This document shows positions 1-7,306 of a DNA stretch of 47,894 nt, in pieces. The DNA comes from Acidobacteriaceae bacterium (GTDB lineage: Bacteria; Acidobacteriota; Terriglobia; Terriglobales; Acidobacteriaceae). The stretch covers positions 1 to 47,894 of the forward strand of contig DAHUXR010000027.1 of NCBI GenBank assembly GCA_027307045.1, given 5' to 3'. Numbering within the stretch: the first letter of the stretch is position 1; each line of letters opens with the position of its first letter. The notes beneath the pieces are model-generated. The model was given only the letters and a program-made list of their open reading frames with translations. It was not told the DNA's origin and did not search any database. Made by a program: the position numbers and the translations under genes.

Positions 1-2
1 GG

Positions 3-347
3 ATTGAGGCGCAGATCAGGCGCGGCGCGACGCATCCGAAAGAAGCGGACGTATTGCAATTTGGCCCGGTGCGAATCGATCTGAAAGGTACAACGGTTTC
101 ACGTGAAGGCAAGGTGCTGCCGCTTTCCGCGCGAGAATTCCGCCTGCTGCGTTATTTTGCGCAGAACCCGGGCACAACGTTGTCACGCGAGGTGCTGCTC
201 AAAGAAGTGTGGGGTTACAGCGAAGAAACATTTACACGCACCGTGGATGTACACGTCGGTAGCCTGCGGCAGAAGCTGGAAAAAGATCCCAGGCAGCCGG
301 CGATGATTGTGACCGTCCCGGGCCTGGGCTATAAGTTTGTGGCCTGA
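3..347 (+). CDS. Response regulator, OmpR/PhoB-type winged-helix C-terminus (5' partial)
   Basis: The reading frame is open from the window edge, so the gene starts outside and only about 114 C-terminal residues are present. These form a PhoB/OmpR-type DNA-binding winged helix. Visible hallmarks are the LSAREFRLLRYFAQNPG helix, the VLLKEVWGY segment, the recognition-helix region TFTRTVDVHVGSLRQKLE and the C-terminal hairpin VPGLGYKFVA. Upstream of the domain the residues IEAQIRRG resemble the usual end of a receiver domain plus linker (RIRALLRRG), so the full protein was probably receiver plus wHTH, a two-component transcription factor. A TTG at 54 could be read as a start but would cut the protein inside the linker. 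No cognate histidine kinase is visible downstream; it would have to lie upstream. Confidence 0.93.
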   Translation: MEAQIRRGATHPKEADVLQFGPVRIDLKGTTVSREGKVLPLSAREFRLLRYFAQNPGTTLSREVLLKEVWGYSEETFTRTVDVHVGSLRQKLEKDPRQPAMIVTVPGLGYKFVA

Positions 348-455
348 AAGCGGCAGTCATTCTAATCTCGCGCCTGGTAATTTCTCCGTTGGCCCGATGT
401 AAAAAGCCTGTAAAGCCTATGGACTTCAGGAGCGACCGGAGGGAGAATCACCGCC

Positions 456-701
456 ATGCATCAGCAATTATGCAAGCGGGGTACGGAGCTATTTGCCCGG
501 GCGTCCCAGGCGGACGAGCTGTTTAAATCCCGGCTGCTTGAATTCTTTTCCAGCGTTAAAAAAGACGACCATGAGATGCAAGAGATAGAAATCCTGGGCG
601 AAACCCACCGCGACGCCGACGAGGCTTTTCATCGCCATAAAAGGTTTTGCTCGGCCTGCGCTGAGATACACGTGGTATCACGCTACGTGGCGGCGGATTA
701 A
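456..701 (+). CDS. Small hypothetical protein, 81 aa
   Basis: This ATG-initiated frame has a purine-rich, Shine-Dalgarno-like GGAGGGAG about 10 bases upstream, which supports the start. The product is a short, charged, probably helical soluble protein. Near its C-terminus it has a CSAC pair inside HKRFCSACAEIH, which could be a metal or redox site, but this is a guess. No family is recognised. It follows the response regulator by about 110 bases on the same strand. Two overlapping frames on the opposite strand lack start-region support. Function is unknown, and a non-coding interpretation cannot be excluded. Confidence 0.5.
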   Translation: MHQQLCKRGTELFARASQADELFKSRLLEFFSSVKKDDHEMQEIEILGETHRDADEAFHRHKRFCSACAEIHVVSRYVAAD

Positions 702-814
702 CGGCGCGCTTCCCGAGAAACAGCGGCCTTCTACACATCACTTTCCTTCGCTTCCTATTTGGCATTACCGACCCTCAGTCGAATTCTCCTTAAAGACAGA
801 TCTAAAACTGAGCC

Positions 815-938
815 ATCACCACAGGGGCAACCCCGCATCTGTTCTGGTGAGCAGCAATCCCGGAGCGGGCAAAAAGCGCCGGGTACAACCAAGTCTTTTC
901 CCCGATGCTGAGGGTCGCATTGCTTATGAGGGCCCTCT
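815..938 (+). promoter_or_regulatory. Structured 5' leader, candidate cis-regulatory RNA upstream of the SBBP-repeat gene
   Basis: Three consecutive stem-loops can be drawn directly. The first is TCACCA (816-821) with TGGTGA (845-850), enclosing a nested GGGG-caa-CCCC hairpin (824-834) and a CAG/CTG pairing. The second is CCCGG (859-863) with CCGGG (879-883), extended by GC/GC around an A-rich loop. The third is GAGGG (910-914) with CCCTC (933-937), ending one base before the ATG at 939 and enclosing the only purine-rich RBS candidate (TGAGGG). The arrangement of two aptamer-like hairpins plus a hairpin that could hide the start region is typical of riboswitches. Segments such as ACAGGGGCAACC, GAGCAGCAATCC and GCCGGGTACAACC faintly recall GEMM (cyclic-di-GMP-I) riboswitches, but the hallmark tetraloop and receptor are not evident, so the class is left open. 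Confidence 0.5.
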
Positions 939-3503
939 ATGCTCCGTCCAGATAAGTTTCATTCCTTCCACGCTATTGCAATCCTGTCTTCTCTTTTCGT
1001 TGTATGTCTGATCACGTACCGATATCTGCCTGCGCCGGAGAAGCCCCTTGCTGGGGCCAGGCTTCAGGACGTAGCGGTCATGCCGCTGTTATCCAATAGT
1101 TCGAATCATGCAGAAGCACAAGAAGAAGACAGATTGCGTGTTGAGGTTGGTTACGGAAATCTGCCATTGAGTTTTGAGCCGAATCGCGGGCAGGCTGATC
1201 CGAGGGTGAAGTTCCTCTCACGGGCGGGCAATCGAACATTGTGGCTGACGAGCGATGAGGCGGTGCTGGCGGTAGGCCGACCGTCGCGGCCAAGGCGACC
1301 CGACGCAAGAAGAGCGGCTGGGGTGAAAGAAAATCAGATTGCGCCAGCAGTTTTGCGGATGAAATTTGTGGGCGCGAATAGCAGCCCGACGATAGAAGGC
1401 GACGCCAGACAGTCGGGTACCATCAACTATTTTGCCGGGAGACCGGATCAGTGGCGGACGAAGATTCCTACCTATGCGCGAGTGCGCTACCGGAGTCTCT
1501 ATCCCGGCATTGATCTGGTTTTCTACGGCAACAATCGGGAACTGGAGTACGACCTGGTGGTCGCGCCGGGCGCCGATCCGCGGCAGATCAAACTGGCGGT
1601 GGCGGGCGCAGACGAAATCAGGATCAATGATGCAGGAAATTTAGTGCTTAAGACTTCTCAGGGCGAGGTGACGCAGGAGAAGCCGAGGATTTACCAGCGC
1701 AAGGGAACCAGGCTGACAGCAGTCGCGGGCGATTATGTAATCACCGGCAAAGACGAAGTTGGCTTTCAGTTGGGAAGTTATGATCGGCGCGCTGCGGTCG
1801 TGATCGATCCGGTGCTGCGGTATTCGAGTTTGCTGGGCGGAAGTGAATTCGATGCGGCAAGCGCGATTGCAGTTGATTCACAAAACTTTGCTGTTGTGGT
1901 GGGCGGAACGTGTTCTCCGAATTTTCCAATCACCGCTGGTAAAACGACTCCGATTCCATGCTCAGCGTTCATTACGAAATTCGACTTTACCGGTTCCCGA
2001 TTGATTTTTTCCACTTCCATCGGTGCAGGAACGCTTTTCACCGACGTAATCTTTGGACTGGCGCTGGATCCGGCCAACAATATCTATGTCGCCGGAACTA
2101 CCAGTTTTCCGGGCAATTTTCCGACAACTCCGGGCGCATTCCAGACGGTCACGAAGGGAGGCGATGATGCCTTCGCCGTCAAGCTGGACCCAAGCGGGTC
2201 ACACATGATTTATTCCACGCTCTTGGGAGGCTCCAATTTTGATCGAGCCGCGGATGTCGCCGCGGATGCATCAGGCAATGCATACATCGTGGGTTCCACT
2301 CAATCCGTGGACTTCCCTACAACGCCAGGTGCTTTTCAGAGACAATGCAAAAGCGTTACTGTGCCCGGCTTTTGCGATTCACGGCCTGCCTTCGTAACCA
2401 AACTGAATGCCAGCGGCACGCAGGCGATTTACTCCACAGTCTTGGGCGGCAGCGATAGCGAGACCGGTTCCGGCATTGCGGTTGATTCATCGGGGAGCGC
2501 GTACGTGGCCGGCACGACGACCTCTCCGGACTATCCCACGACAGCAGGCAGCGCGCAGCCGGTGTTTGGCGGCGGAAGCCAGGATGGTTTTGTTACGAAG
2601 CTCAGCCCGTCCGGATCACACCCGATCTATTCCACTTACCTGGGCGGAAACGGGGCTGATCAGGCAATATCGATTGCGGTGGATGATTTCGAAAATGCTT
2701 TTGTGACTGGAGAGACCGGATCAAAGAATTTTCCGACCAAGAAGGCATTCCAACCGCAGTGCGCCCTTGTTACGAGCGGTGGATGCAGAAACGCTTTTGT
2801 GGTTAAGCTGAGTCCCAATCTTGGCCAGTTGATCTACTCGACCTTTCTTGGCGGAGGGCGGGACGGATTTGATTTCGGCGCCGGCATTGCGGTCACAAAG
2901 GATGGACAATCTTATGTGGCCGGTTCCACGACCTCGTCAGCATTTCCTACGACGCAAACCGCTTTTCAAAGAATTTTCCGCGGAAACTCGATCAACGCCA
3001 ACGCATTTATCAGCAAGTTCAGCAGCGCGGGCGGCTTGATCTACTCAAGCTATCTTGGAGGCGAGGCGGATGCTTTTGCTGCCGGCGTGGCATTGGACCG
3101 GGACACAAATGCTTACCTTGCCGGGGGTGTTGCACCAAGCGGCTTTCCGGTGACACCGGGAGCATTTCAGCAAAAGAGCAAGGGCGGGGAAGACGCCTTC
3201 GTCGCCAAGGTGGTCGCGCTATGCGCATTAAGCACGGTGAATCGAACAGTGACCATCTGTTCTCCTGGCAATGGCAGCACGGTGAAATCGCCTGTGAATA
3301 TCGTAGCCGGCACGACGGACGTGACACTGGTGCAGCTGACGCAGGTCTACCTGGACGGCAAAAAGATCTATGAGACCCCACTTTCCGCCATCAACGTGAA
3401 TCTTCCCATCGCAGGAGGAACGCACCGGCTGACAGTGCAAGGGCTGGATACGGCCAATGTGTTCTTTAAAAAATCCATATCCATCAACGTGAGCCCGCAC
3501 TAG
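939..3503 (+). CDS. SBBP-repeat exported protein with N-terminal DUF7948-like domain and C-terminal Ig-like domain
   Basis: The 854-residue protein starts with a hydrophobic segment (about residues 9-28) that is a signal peptide or membrane anchor. About residues 70-290 match the domain that precedes SBBP repeats in Acidobacteria and Planctomycetes: LSFEPNRGQADPRVKFLSR, then YPGIDLVFYGNNRELEYDL, then VIDPVLRYSSLLGG. From about 290 to 760 there are repeated units of the type YSTxLGG...D.A..IAVD..GNAYV.G.T.S..FPTT.GAFQ (seven-bladed-propeller-like SBBP repeats). The last 90 residues look Ig-like (SPGNGSTVKSPVNI... ISINVSPH). It is probably a secreted or cell-surface protein; the biochemical role of the family is not established. 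Expression may be governed by the structured leader immediately upstream. Confidence 0.9.
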   Translation: MLRPDKFHSFHAIAILSSLFVVCLITYRYLPAPEKPLAGARLQDVAVMPLLSNSSNHAEAQEEDRLRVEVGYGNLPLSFEPNRGQADPRVKFLSRAGNRTLWLTSDEAVLAVGRPSRPRRPDARRAAGVKENQIAPAVLRMKFVGANSSPTIEGDARQSGTINYFAGRPDQWRTKIPTYARVRYRSLYPGIDLVFYGNNRELEYDLVVAPGADPRQIKLAVAGADEIRINDAGNLVLKTSQGEVTQEKPRIYQRKGTRLTAVAGDYVITGKDEVGFQLGSYDRRAAVVIDPVLRYSSLLGGSEFDAASAIAVDSQNFAVVVGGTCSPNFPITAGKTTPIPCSAFITKFDFTGSRLIFSTSIGAGTLFTDVIFGLALDPANNIYVAGTTSFPGNFPTTPGAFQTVTKGGDDAFAVKLDPSGSHMIYSTLLGGSNFDRAADVAADASGNAYIVGSTQSVDFPTTPGAFQRQCKSVTVPGFCDSRPAFVTKLNASGTQAIYSTVLGGSDSETGSGIAVDSSGSAYVAGTTTSPDYPTTAGSAQPVFGGGSQDGFVTKLSPSGSHPIYSTYLGGNGADQAISIAVDDFENAFVTGETGSKNFPTKKAFQPQCALVTSGGCRNAFVVKLSPNLGQLIYSTFLGGGRDGFDFGAGIAVTKDGQSYVAGSTTSSAFPTTQTAFQRIFRGNSINANAFISKFSSAGGLIYSSYLGGEADAFAAGVALDRDTNAYLAGGVAPSGFPVTPGAFQQKSKGGEDAFVAKVVALCALSTVNRTVTICSPGNGSTVKSPVNIVAGTTDVTLVQLTQVYLDGKKIYETPLSAINVNLPIAGGTHRLTVQGLDTANVFFKKSISINVSPH

Positions 3504-3617
3504 AAAAGGGAGTCGTGGGGGAATGTGGGGCAGGAGTAGTTGATTGCAGCGACCATTACATTTGTCACCTTGCAGGTGGTTGTTTTGACGGCGTATGCTT
3601 AGGCGAAGCAGACCACC

Positions 3618-4013
3618 TTGGAACTAATCCTTAATCTCGCATGGGCCGGAATTGCGGCGACTCTGCTGCTGTTTTGGGCGGGGCGTTCATCAGCTTCCCG
3701 GCTGGCGCGCGCCGATGCGCGTCGAACGGCAACTGCGCTGCTGGCCTTGCTGTGTGTCATCTGCATCCTGTTTCCCGTTGTCTCAATGACGGACGATCTC
3801 AATGCCAGCCCGGCTGAACCGGAGACGGTGAAGTCACAATTGGCGATGGTGACGCCTTTTCTGATGACCAGCGGTTTGTGGACGCTGGTGTATGACCGGA
3901 ACGCGTCTGCTTTTCGCCACGAAATTGAAATCCAGAACGATTTTGGCCCGCCATCACACGCATTTCTTCCTTTCTTTTTGACGCGCCGACCTCCACCGAT
4001 CCAGTTCACATAG
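3618..4013 (+). CDS. Small membrane protein of unknown function, 131 aa
   Basis: The frame is closed upstream by a TAG at 3600, and the first usable start is TTG 3618, preceded only by a weak AGGCGAAG purine stretch. The product has two predicted membrane helices, about residues 4-22 (ILNLAWAGIAATLLLFWAG) and 38-56 (ALLALLCVICILFPVVSM). Between them is an arginine-rich loop, and the C-terminal tail of about 75 residues contains SMTDDLNA. The pattern helix, RR-rich loop, helix, DDL resembles a recurring family of Acidobacteria membrane proteins of unknown function (from memory, not searched). It lies between the SBBP gene and tatA on the same strand but is not tightly coupled to either. Confidence 0.6.
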   Translation: MELILNLAWAGIAATLLLFWAGRSSASRLARADARRTATALLALLCVICILFPVVSMTDDLNASPAEPETVKSQLAMVTPFLMTSGLWTLVYDRNASAFRHEIEIQNDFGPPSHAFLPFFLTRRPPPIQFT

Positions 4014-4158
4014 GCGTCCGTTCCCAACATTTTTCCCGGTTTGATCAGCTTTGATCCGTAGCGATCTATTTCGCCTTGCGGGCCGCTGCCGGAGAAACAT
4101 TCAAGATCCATGGCACGAGACAACAAGAAGCCAGATGCGTTCTGGCGTGGAGGTAGTT

Positions 4159-4365
4159 ATGTTTGAAGGAATCATGCAACCGATGCACCTGCTGGTGATT
4201 TTGGTGATCGCACTTTTATTCTTTGGCCCGTCAAAGCTGGGAGAACTGGGCAAAGGGCTGGGCGACGGCATACGGCATTTCAAAAATGCGGTGAAGGAAG
4301 GCTCAGAGACGGGGACACCGGCGGCCCCTGCTTCCACGGAACAAAAACAACTGGAAAAAAAATAG
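4159..4365 (+). CDS. tatA: Twin-arginine translocase subunit TatA/TatE
   Basis: This 68-residue protein has the TatA/E architecture: a short N-terminus, one membrane helix (LLVILVIALLFFGPSKL), the conserved FGP hinge with the family pattern ...FGPSKLGELGKGLGDGIRHFKNA, then an amphipathic helix and a charged, low-complexity tail. TatA oligomers form the pore of the Tat pathway, which exports folded proteins carrying an SRRxFLK signal. The ATG at 4159 was chosen because GGAGGTAG sits just upstream and the protein then has normal TatA length; the frame extends further 5' but without family similarity. No tatB or tatC is adjacent, so this is a stand-alone copy. A Tat-signal substrate (the binding protein at 27035) is encoded elsewhere in the window. 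Confidence 0.93.
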   Translation: MFEGIMQPMHLLVILVIALLFFGPSKLGELGKGLGDGIRHFKNAVKEGSETGTPAAPASTEQKQLEKK

Positions 4366-4381
4366 CGGAAAAGATGAATGT

Positions 4382-4413
4382 AAAGGCCAGCAGAGCAGCG
4401 CTGGCCTTTTTGT
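4382..4413 (+). terminator. Rho-independent terminator after tatA
   Basis: AAAGGCCAGC and GCTGGCCTTT form a 10-bp GC-rich stem around an AGAGCAGC-type loop, followed directly by TTTTTGTCTT. It begins 17 bases after the tatA stop codon. Confidence 0.85.
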
Positions 4414-4500
4414 CTTGTATAGGCCACTGCTATTTCTTTCCCGGCACGGGCGTTACGTCGGAGGCGGGCAAATCCCAATGGCCAGGAGGAACGCGGAAGG

Positions 4501-4506
4501 TATAAT
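4501..4506 (+). promoter_or_regulatory. Possible sigma-70 -10 hexamer
   Basis: A perfect TATAAT lies about 60 bases before the GTG start of the gene at 4566 and just after the tatA terminator. No convincing -35 box sits 16-18 bases upstream, so this is a weak call based on position and the exact hexamer. Confidence 0.3.
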
Positions 4507-4565
4507 CCCGCGAAGATTGGTTGCGTTAAACCGATCCTTGGGGAGATGAATATGGGGCAGGCTCC

Positions 4566-5393
4566 GTGAGGCTGTGGGGACAGGTAATATTGGCATTTGG
4601 GTTATTCCCGCTGTCACCGTCTGCGGCCATGGCTCCCGTGCCCGCGAGATCGGCGGTTGGACCAGTCATCACCGAAGTCACGCTGAATCCCGCCTCGACC
4701 CTACTGCAGCAAACTTGCCCCGTGGTGCTGGTTTTTCATGGCGATATCACCACTACGCGCGCTACTTCCGTCACGTACACGTGGGTGGATTCCCATGGCC
4801 GGACATGGCCGGAACATCGGCGGAGGCTCTCACTTCCCGGCGTCAGCGCCGTGAGCCATAAATGGAAATTGGGGAAGCCGCGGAGAACGGTGGATGAGTG
4901 GGTGCAGCTCAAGGTAATCTCGCCGGAGCAGAAAACTGTCGAACAAGGTTCCTGTGCACTTTACTTGTGTAAAGTAAGAGTTGCAATGAAAGATATTGAG
5001 ATCAATTCCGATAAGGCCACGGTGCTATTCTTCATTTTCTTTCTGGTGTGGTGCCTTGTGGGGCTTGTCTCTAATCTGCTGGCTCTGGCAAGACACCGGC
5101 TAGAGTTTCCCGATCTTCATTTCTGGGACTATTTGTTGGCGATTTTCAACGCTTATGCGGCGGTGACAATCTACTGCGATGTGAAGCTCCGCAAGAGTTA
5201 TCCCTATGGAGTGGCCGGCATCTGCTTGATTGCGCTGGTTCTTGCCGTGAGGATCGCGGCCCATTGGGCGAAGGGATTTCCTGAAACGCAGAGTTTATTT
5301 TGGGCGAGCATGACGGTGATCAATATCGCAAGTTCCGGTCTTATCCTGGCAGAAGGCGTTCGATGGTTCAGGAGAAAGGTGACGCTGATCTGA
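4566..5393 (+). CDS. Exported/membrane protein of unknown function, 275 aa
   Basis: The frame opens after a TAA at 4527 and GTG 4566 is the first possible start. It gives a classical signal peptide (MRLWGQVILAFGLFPLSPSA, cleavage probably after AMA), which supports the choice although the RBS (GGGGCAGG) is imperfect. Residues about 30-135 look like a beta-sandwich extracytoplasmic domain with a VTYTWVDSHG strand pair and cysteines near residues 51, 129 and 134. The C-terminal half has about four hydrophobic helices (roughly 150-175, 188-205, 215-235, 247-265). No known family is recognised. The layout of a periplasmic domain tethered to a small membrane bundle would suit a sensor or envelope factor, but this is inference. 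Confidence 0.7.
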   Translation: MRLWGQVILAFGLFPLSPSAAMAPVPARSAVGPVITEVTLNPASTLLQQTCPVVLVFHGDITTTRATSVTYTWVDSHGRTWPEHRRRLSLPGVSAVSHKWKLGKPRRTVDEWVQLKVISPEQKTVEQGSCALYLCKVRVAMKDIEINSDKATVLFFIFFLVWCLVGLVSNLLALARHRLEFPDLHFWDYLLAIFNAYAAVTIYCDVKLRKSYPYGVAGICLIALVLAVRIAAHWAKGFPETQSLFWASMTVINIASSGLILAEGVRWFRRKVTLI

Positions 5394-5507
5394 TTGAACC
5401 AGTTCGCAGGAACGACCGTATCACTGGTGCAATCGCCTGTTTACAACAATTACTCATAAATGTCTTGGGGTTCGGGTACACTGGCCGTTAGCTGGGTCTC
5501 TAACGCT

Positions 5508-6614
5508 ATGAGAAAACGTGTGTTGACGATTGTAGGTGCAGGGTTCCTTATTGCACTGCTGATCTTCAGTGGAATCGTCGCCTATCGCGTCAGTCGAGCT
5601 TTATCAGCGGCAGGACAGTTCAAAAGCGTGCCCAGCGATCTAAAAGGTGCCAAGATCGTTGCTGGTGCGAGGCGTTTCTCGAAAGAAGTTTTCTTTGCCC
5701 AAGGCGATCTCGGTGTGATTACCGATTTTGCACAGAACCCGAACCACGAACTTGTGGTTGTCGGACAGAACGGTGCGGTGTTCCTGACTGAAGGCAACTC
5801 CACCACCAGAACCGTTACCTTCCACCGATGCTCCTCGGCGGTTGTTTCGGTAAGGCTGGCAAGCGGTTCCTTCTTATGCCGAGGCGCTTGGATTACAAAC
5901 GTGGAGTTGTTTGACGCAGCAGGCAAGACTTTGTGGTCCTATGAAGGTGGAGGCAGTGGCATCGATGACGCTGCCGCGGGTACTCTAGGCCCTAATGCGA
6001 CTGAAAGCATTGTCGTCGGATTTAACGGCGATGGCGGGGTGCGTTTACTTAATGCCGCAGGCAAAGAATTGTGGAAGCAAGATGAGGGAAACGTTTGGCA
6101 TGTCGAGATTGCACCCGCAACGGACAAGTCGGGTAATGTCATCCTTCACAGCAACGCCAAAGGGCAGCTCACTGTGAGGGACGCGATGGGCCATGTAGTC
6201 GGGCGCTACGAACCCGAAATCTATCTCGCTTCGTTCTCGATGACTTCCTGGGGCGACGATCCGATCCGCAACAAGGTCATAGCTTTCGACAACGACTCTA
6301 TCTACGTACTCACGACCGATGGAAAGACCGTTGTGCGCCTGCCTTCTCCAGGCAGTGCAGCTATGCCGAACCCTAAAGGAACGTCGGTACATCTTTCGGC
6401 GAACGCTCCGTTCTTTGCTGGTCTTCTCAATTATCCCGTGTGGAACCGCTCGCTGTTGTACATTTATGACAACCAGAACCAGCTGGTTTACCATGAAATT
6501 CTTGACCATAACTGCGGTGCCTTGCAGGCCATCCCCACCAAGAACGGAACCGAATACTTGCTCGTCGGCTGCGATGGCAAAATCTTGAAATATTCGAAAA
6601 TAACGAAGGAATAG
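5508..6614 (+). CDS. Membrane-anchored beta-propeller (PQQ/WD-like) protein, 368 aa
   Basis: ATG 5508 was preferred over ATG 5460 because it puts an N-terminal positively charged stretch (MRKRVL) directly before a membrane helix (about residues 4-27). The earlier start adds 16 unrelated residues, and neither start has a strong RBS. The rest is exported and shows recurring beta-blade motifs such as ELVVVGQNGAVFL, VELFDAAGKTLWSYEGG, VRLLNAAGKELWKQDEG, SIYVLTTDGKTVVRL and LLVGCDGKILKYSK. These are typical of six- to eight-bladed quinoprotein-like propellers. No catalytic or cofactor residues can be assigned. It follows the 275-aa membrane protein by 114 bases on the same strand and may work with it, though this is not demonstrated. 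Confidence 0.72.
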   Translation: MRKRVLTIVGAGFLIALLIFSGIVAYRVSRALSAAGQFKSVPSDLKGAKIVAGARRFSKEVFFAQGDLGVITDFAQNPNHELVVVGQNGAVFLTEGNSTTRTVTFHRCSSAVVSVRLASGSFLCRGAWITNVELFDAAGKTLWSYEGGGSGIDDAAAGTLGPNATESIVVGFNGDGGVRLLNAAGKELWKQDEGNVWHVEIAPATDKSGNVILHSNAKGQLTVRDAMGHVVGRYEPEIYLASFSMTSWGDDPIRNKVIAFDNDSIYVLTTDGKTVVRLPSPGSAAMPNPKGTSVHLSANAPFFAGLLNYPVWNRSLLYIYDNQNQLVYHEILDHNCGALQAIPTKNGTEYLLVGCDGKILKYSKITKE

Positions 6615-7306
6615 AGCGTTCGTTGCTGACCTAGGCGGTAAGCTCGAGATTTGTTGGCGATAAAATCGCCTTACACTCCACAGTCATTTGTAGAAGTTAC
6701 CTGTTACGCTGCGCGAAATTGGTCGCCCATTTTTCGAGTCATCGGACGCTCATTTCGCTTGACTTTCGTTATGCGTTATGCTAACTTAAGTCATTTAATT
6801 GCAGTGGTTTACGCTGCTTTGTGGTGCTGGCCGTCGCTTTCTGGAATGCCCTTGGGATGTTGTGCGTTAAGTGCTTTGGAATCCTAGTTGGAGGCCAGGG
6901 GGGAGGGGTACCCCGCGAGATCGGTTGATCCGGTGATCGGGGGAACCCGAAAACTCTACGCCAAATGGAGAGCAATCGCTGAAGTCTACGCCAGTCTCGG
7001 ATGCCTTGGGATGCGGTGGGATGCCAAGGGAGGGGGTAGGAGGTAAAGATCGGGAGATCGCCGTGATCGGGTGATCTGAAAACCCCGGAAACCGTACCGT
7101 TCGAGAGGCGGATTGCACCAATCGAGGTGAAATAGTCGAGTAAGAAGAAATACGTAAGTAGAATATTAAGAGCGGGAACCTGTTGAGGAGAGGCTTCGCC
7201 TGATTTGGATCGTTCGACTCGCGGCACGCCGCTCGCTCACGATGACAAGTTGAGGCACCGCGATTGGTGCGCGGCGCGGCTTACTTGGGGTCTCGACTAA
7301 AGACAG
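6615..7306. other. Gene-free region upstream of metH
   Basis: There is no convincing coding frame in these 692 bases. The region contains the imperfect direct repeat listed separately and a G-rich stretch around 6893-6912. A degenerate segment at 7195-7260 (CGTTCGACTCGC...CGCTCGCTCACGATGA) looks like dispersed intergenic repeat sequence. A TTGACT at 6759-6764 followed 17 bases later by TAACTT is a weak promoter candidate. I looked for a SAM, SAH or cobalamin riboswitch before metH and saw none that I could defend. Confidence 0.6.
6893..7085. repeat. Imperfect direct repeat of about 60 bp (two units)
   Basis: The unit at 6893-6955 (GGCCAGGGGGGAGGGG..., GAGATCGGTTGATCCGG, TGATCGGG, GAAAACT) is recognisably repeated at 7022-7085 (TGCCAAGGGAGGGGG..., AAGATCGGGAGATCGCC, TGATCGGG, GAAAACC). 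A CCTTGGGATG motif precedes both units (6850 and 7004), and CTACGCC occurs twice between them. The region is rich in GATCGG/TGATC words. It resembles degenerate dispersed repeats rather than a known element. Confidence 0.6.

Noticed and set aside
6651-6887. 78-codon plus-strand frame before metH
   Set aside because: It has a non-ATG start without an RBS, atypical composition, and overlaps degenerate repeat sequence.
6615-7306. SAM, SAH or cobalamin riboswitch before metH
   Set aside because: Expected from the biology of metH, but none of the conserved cores could be recognised in the sequence.
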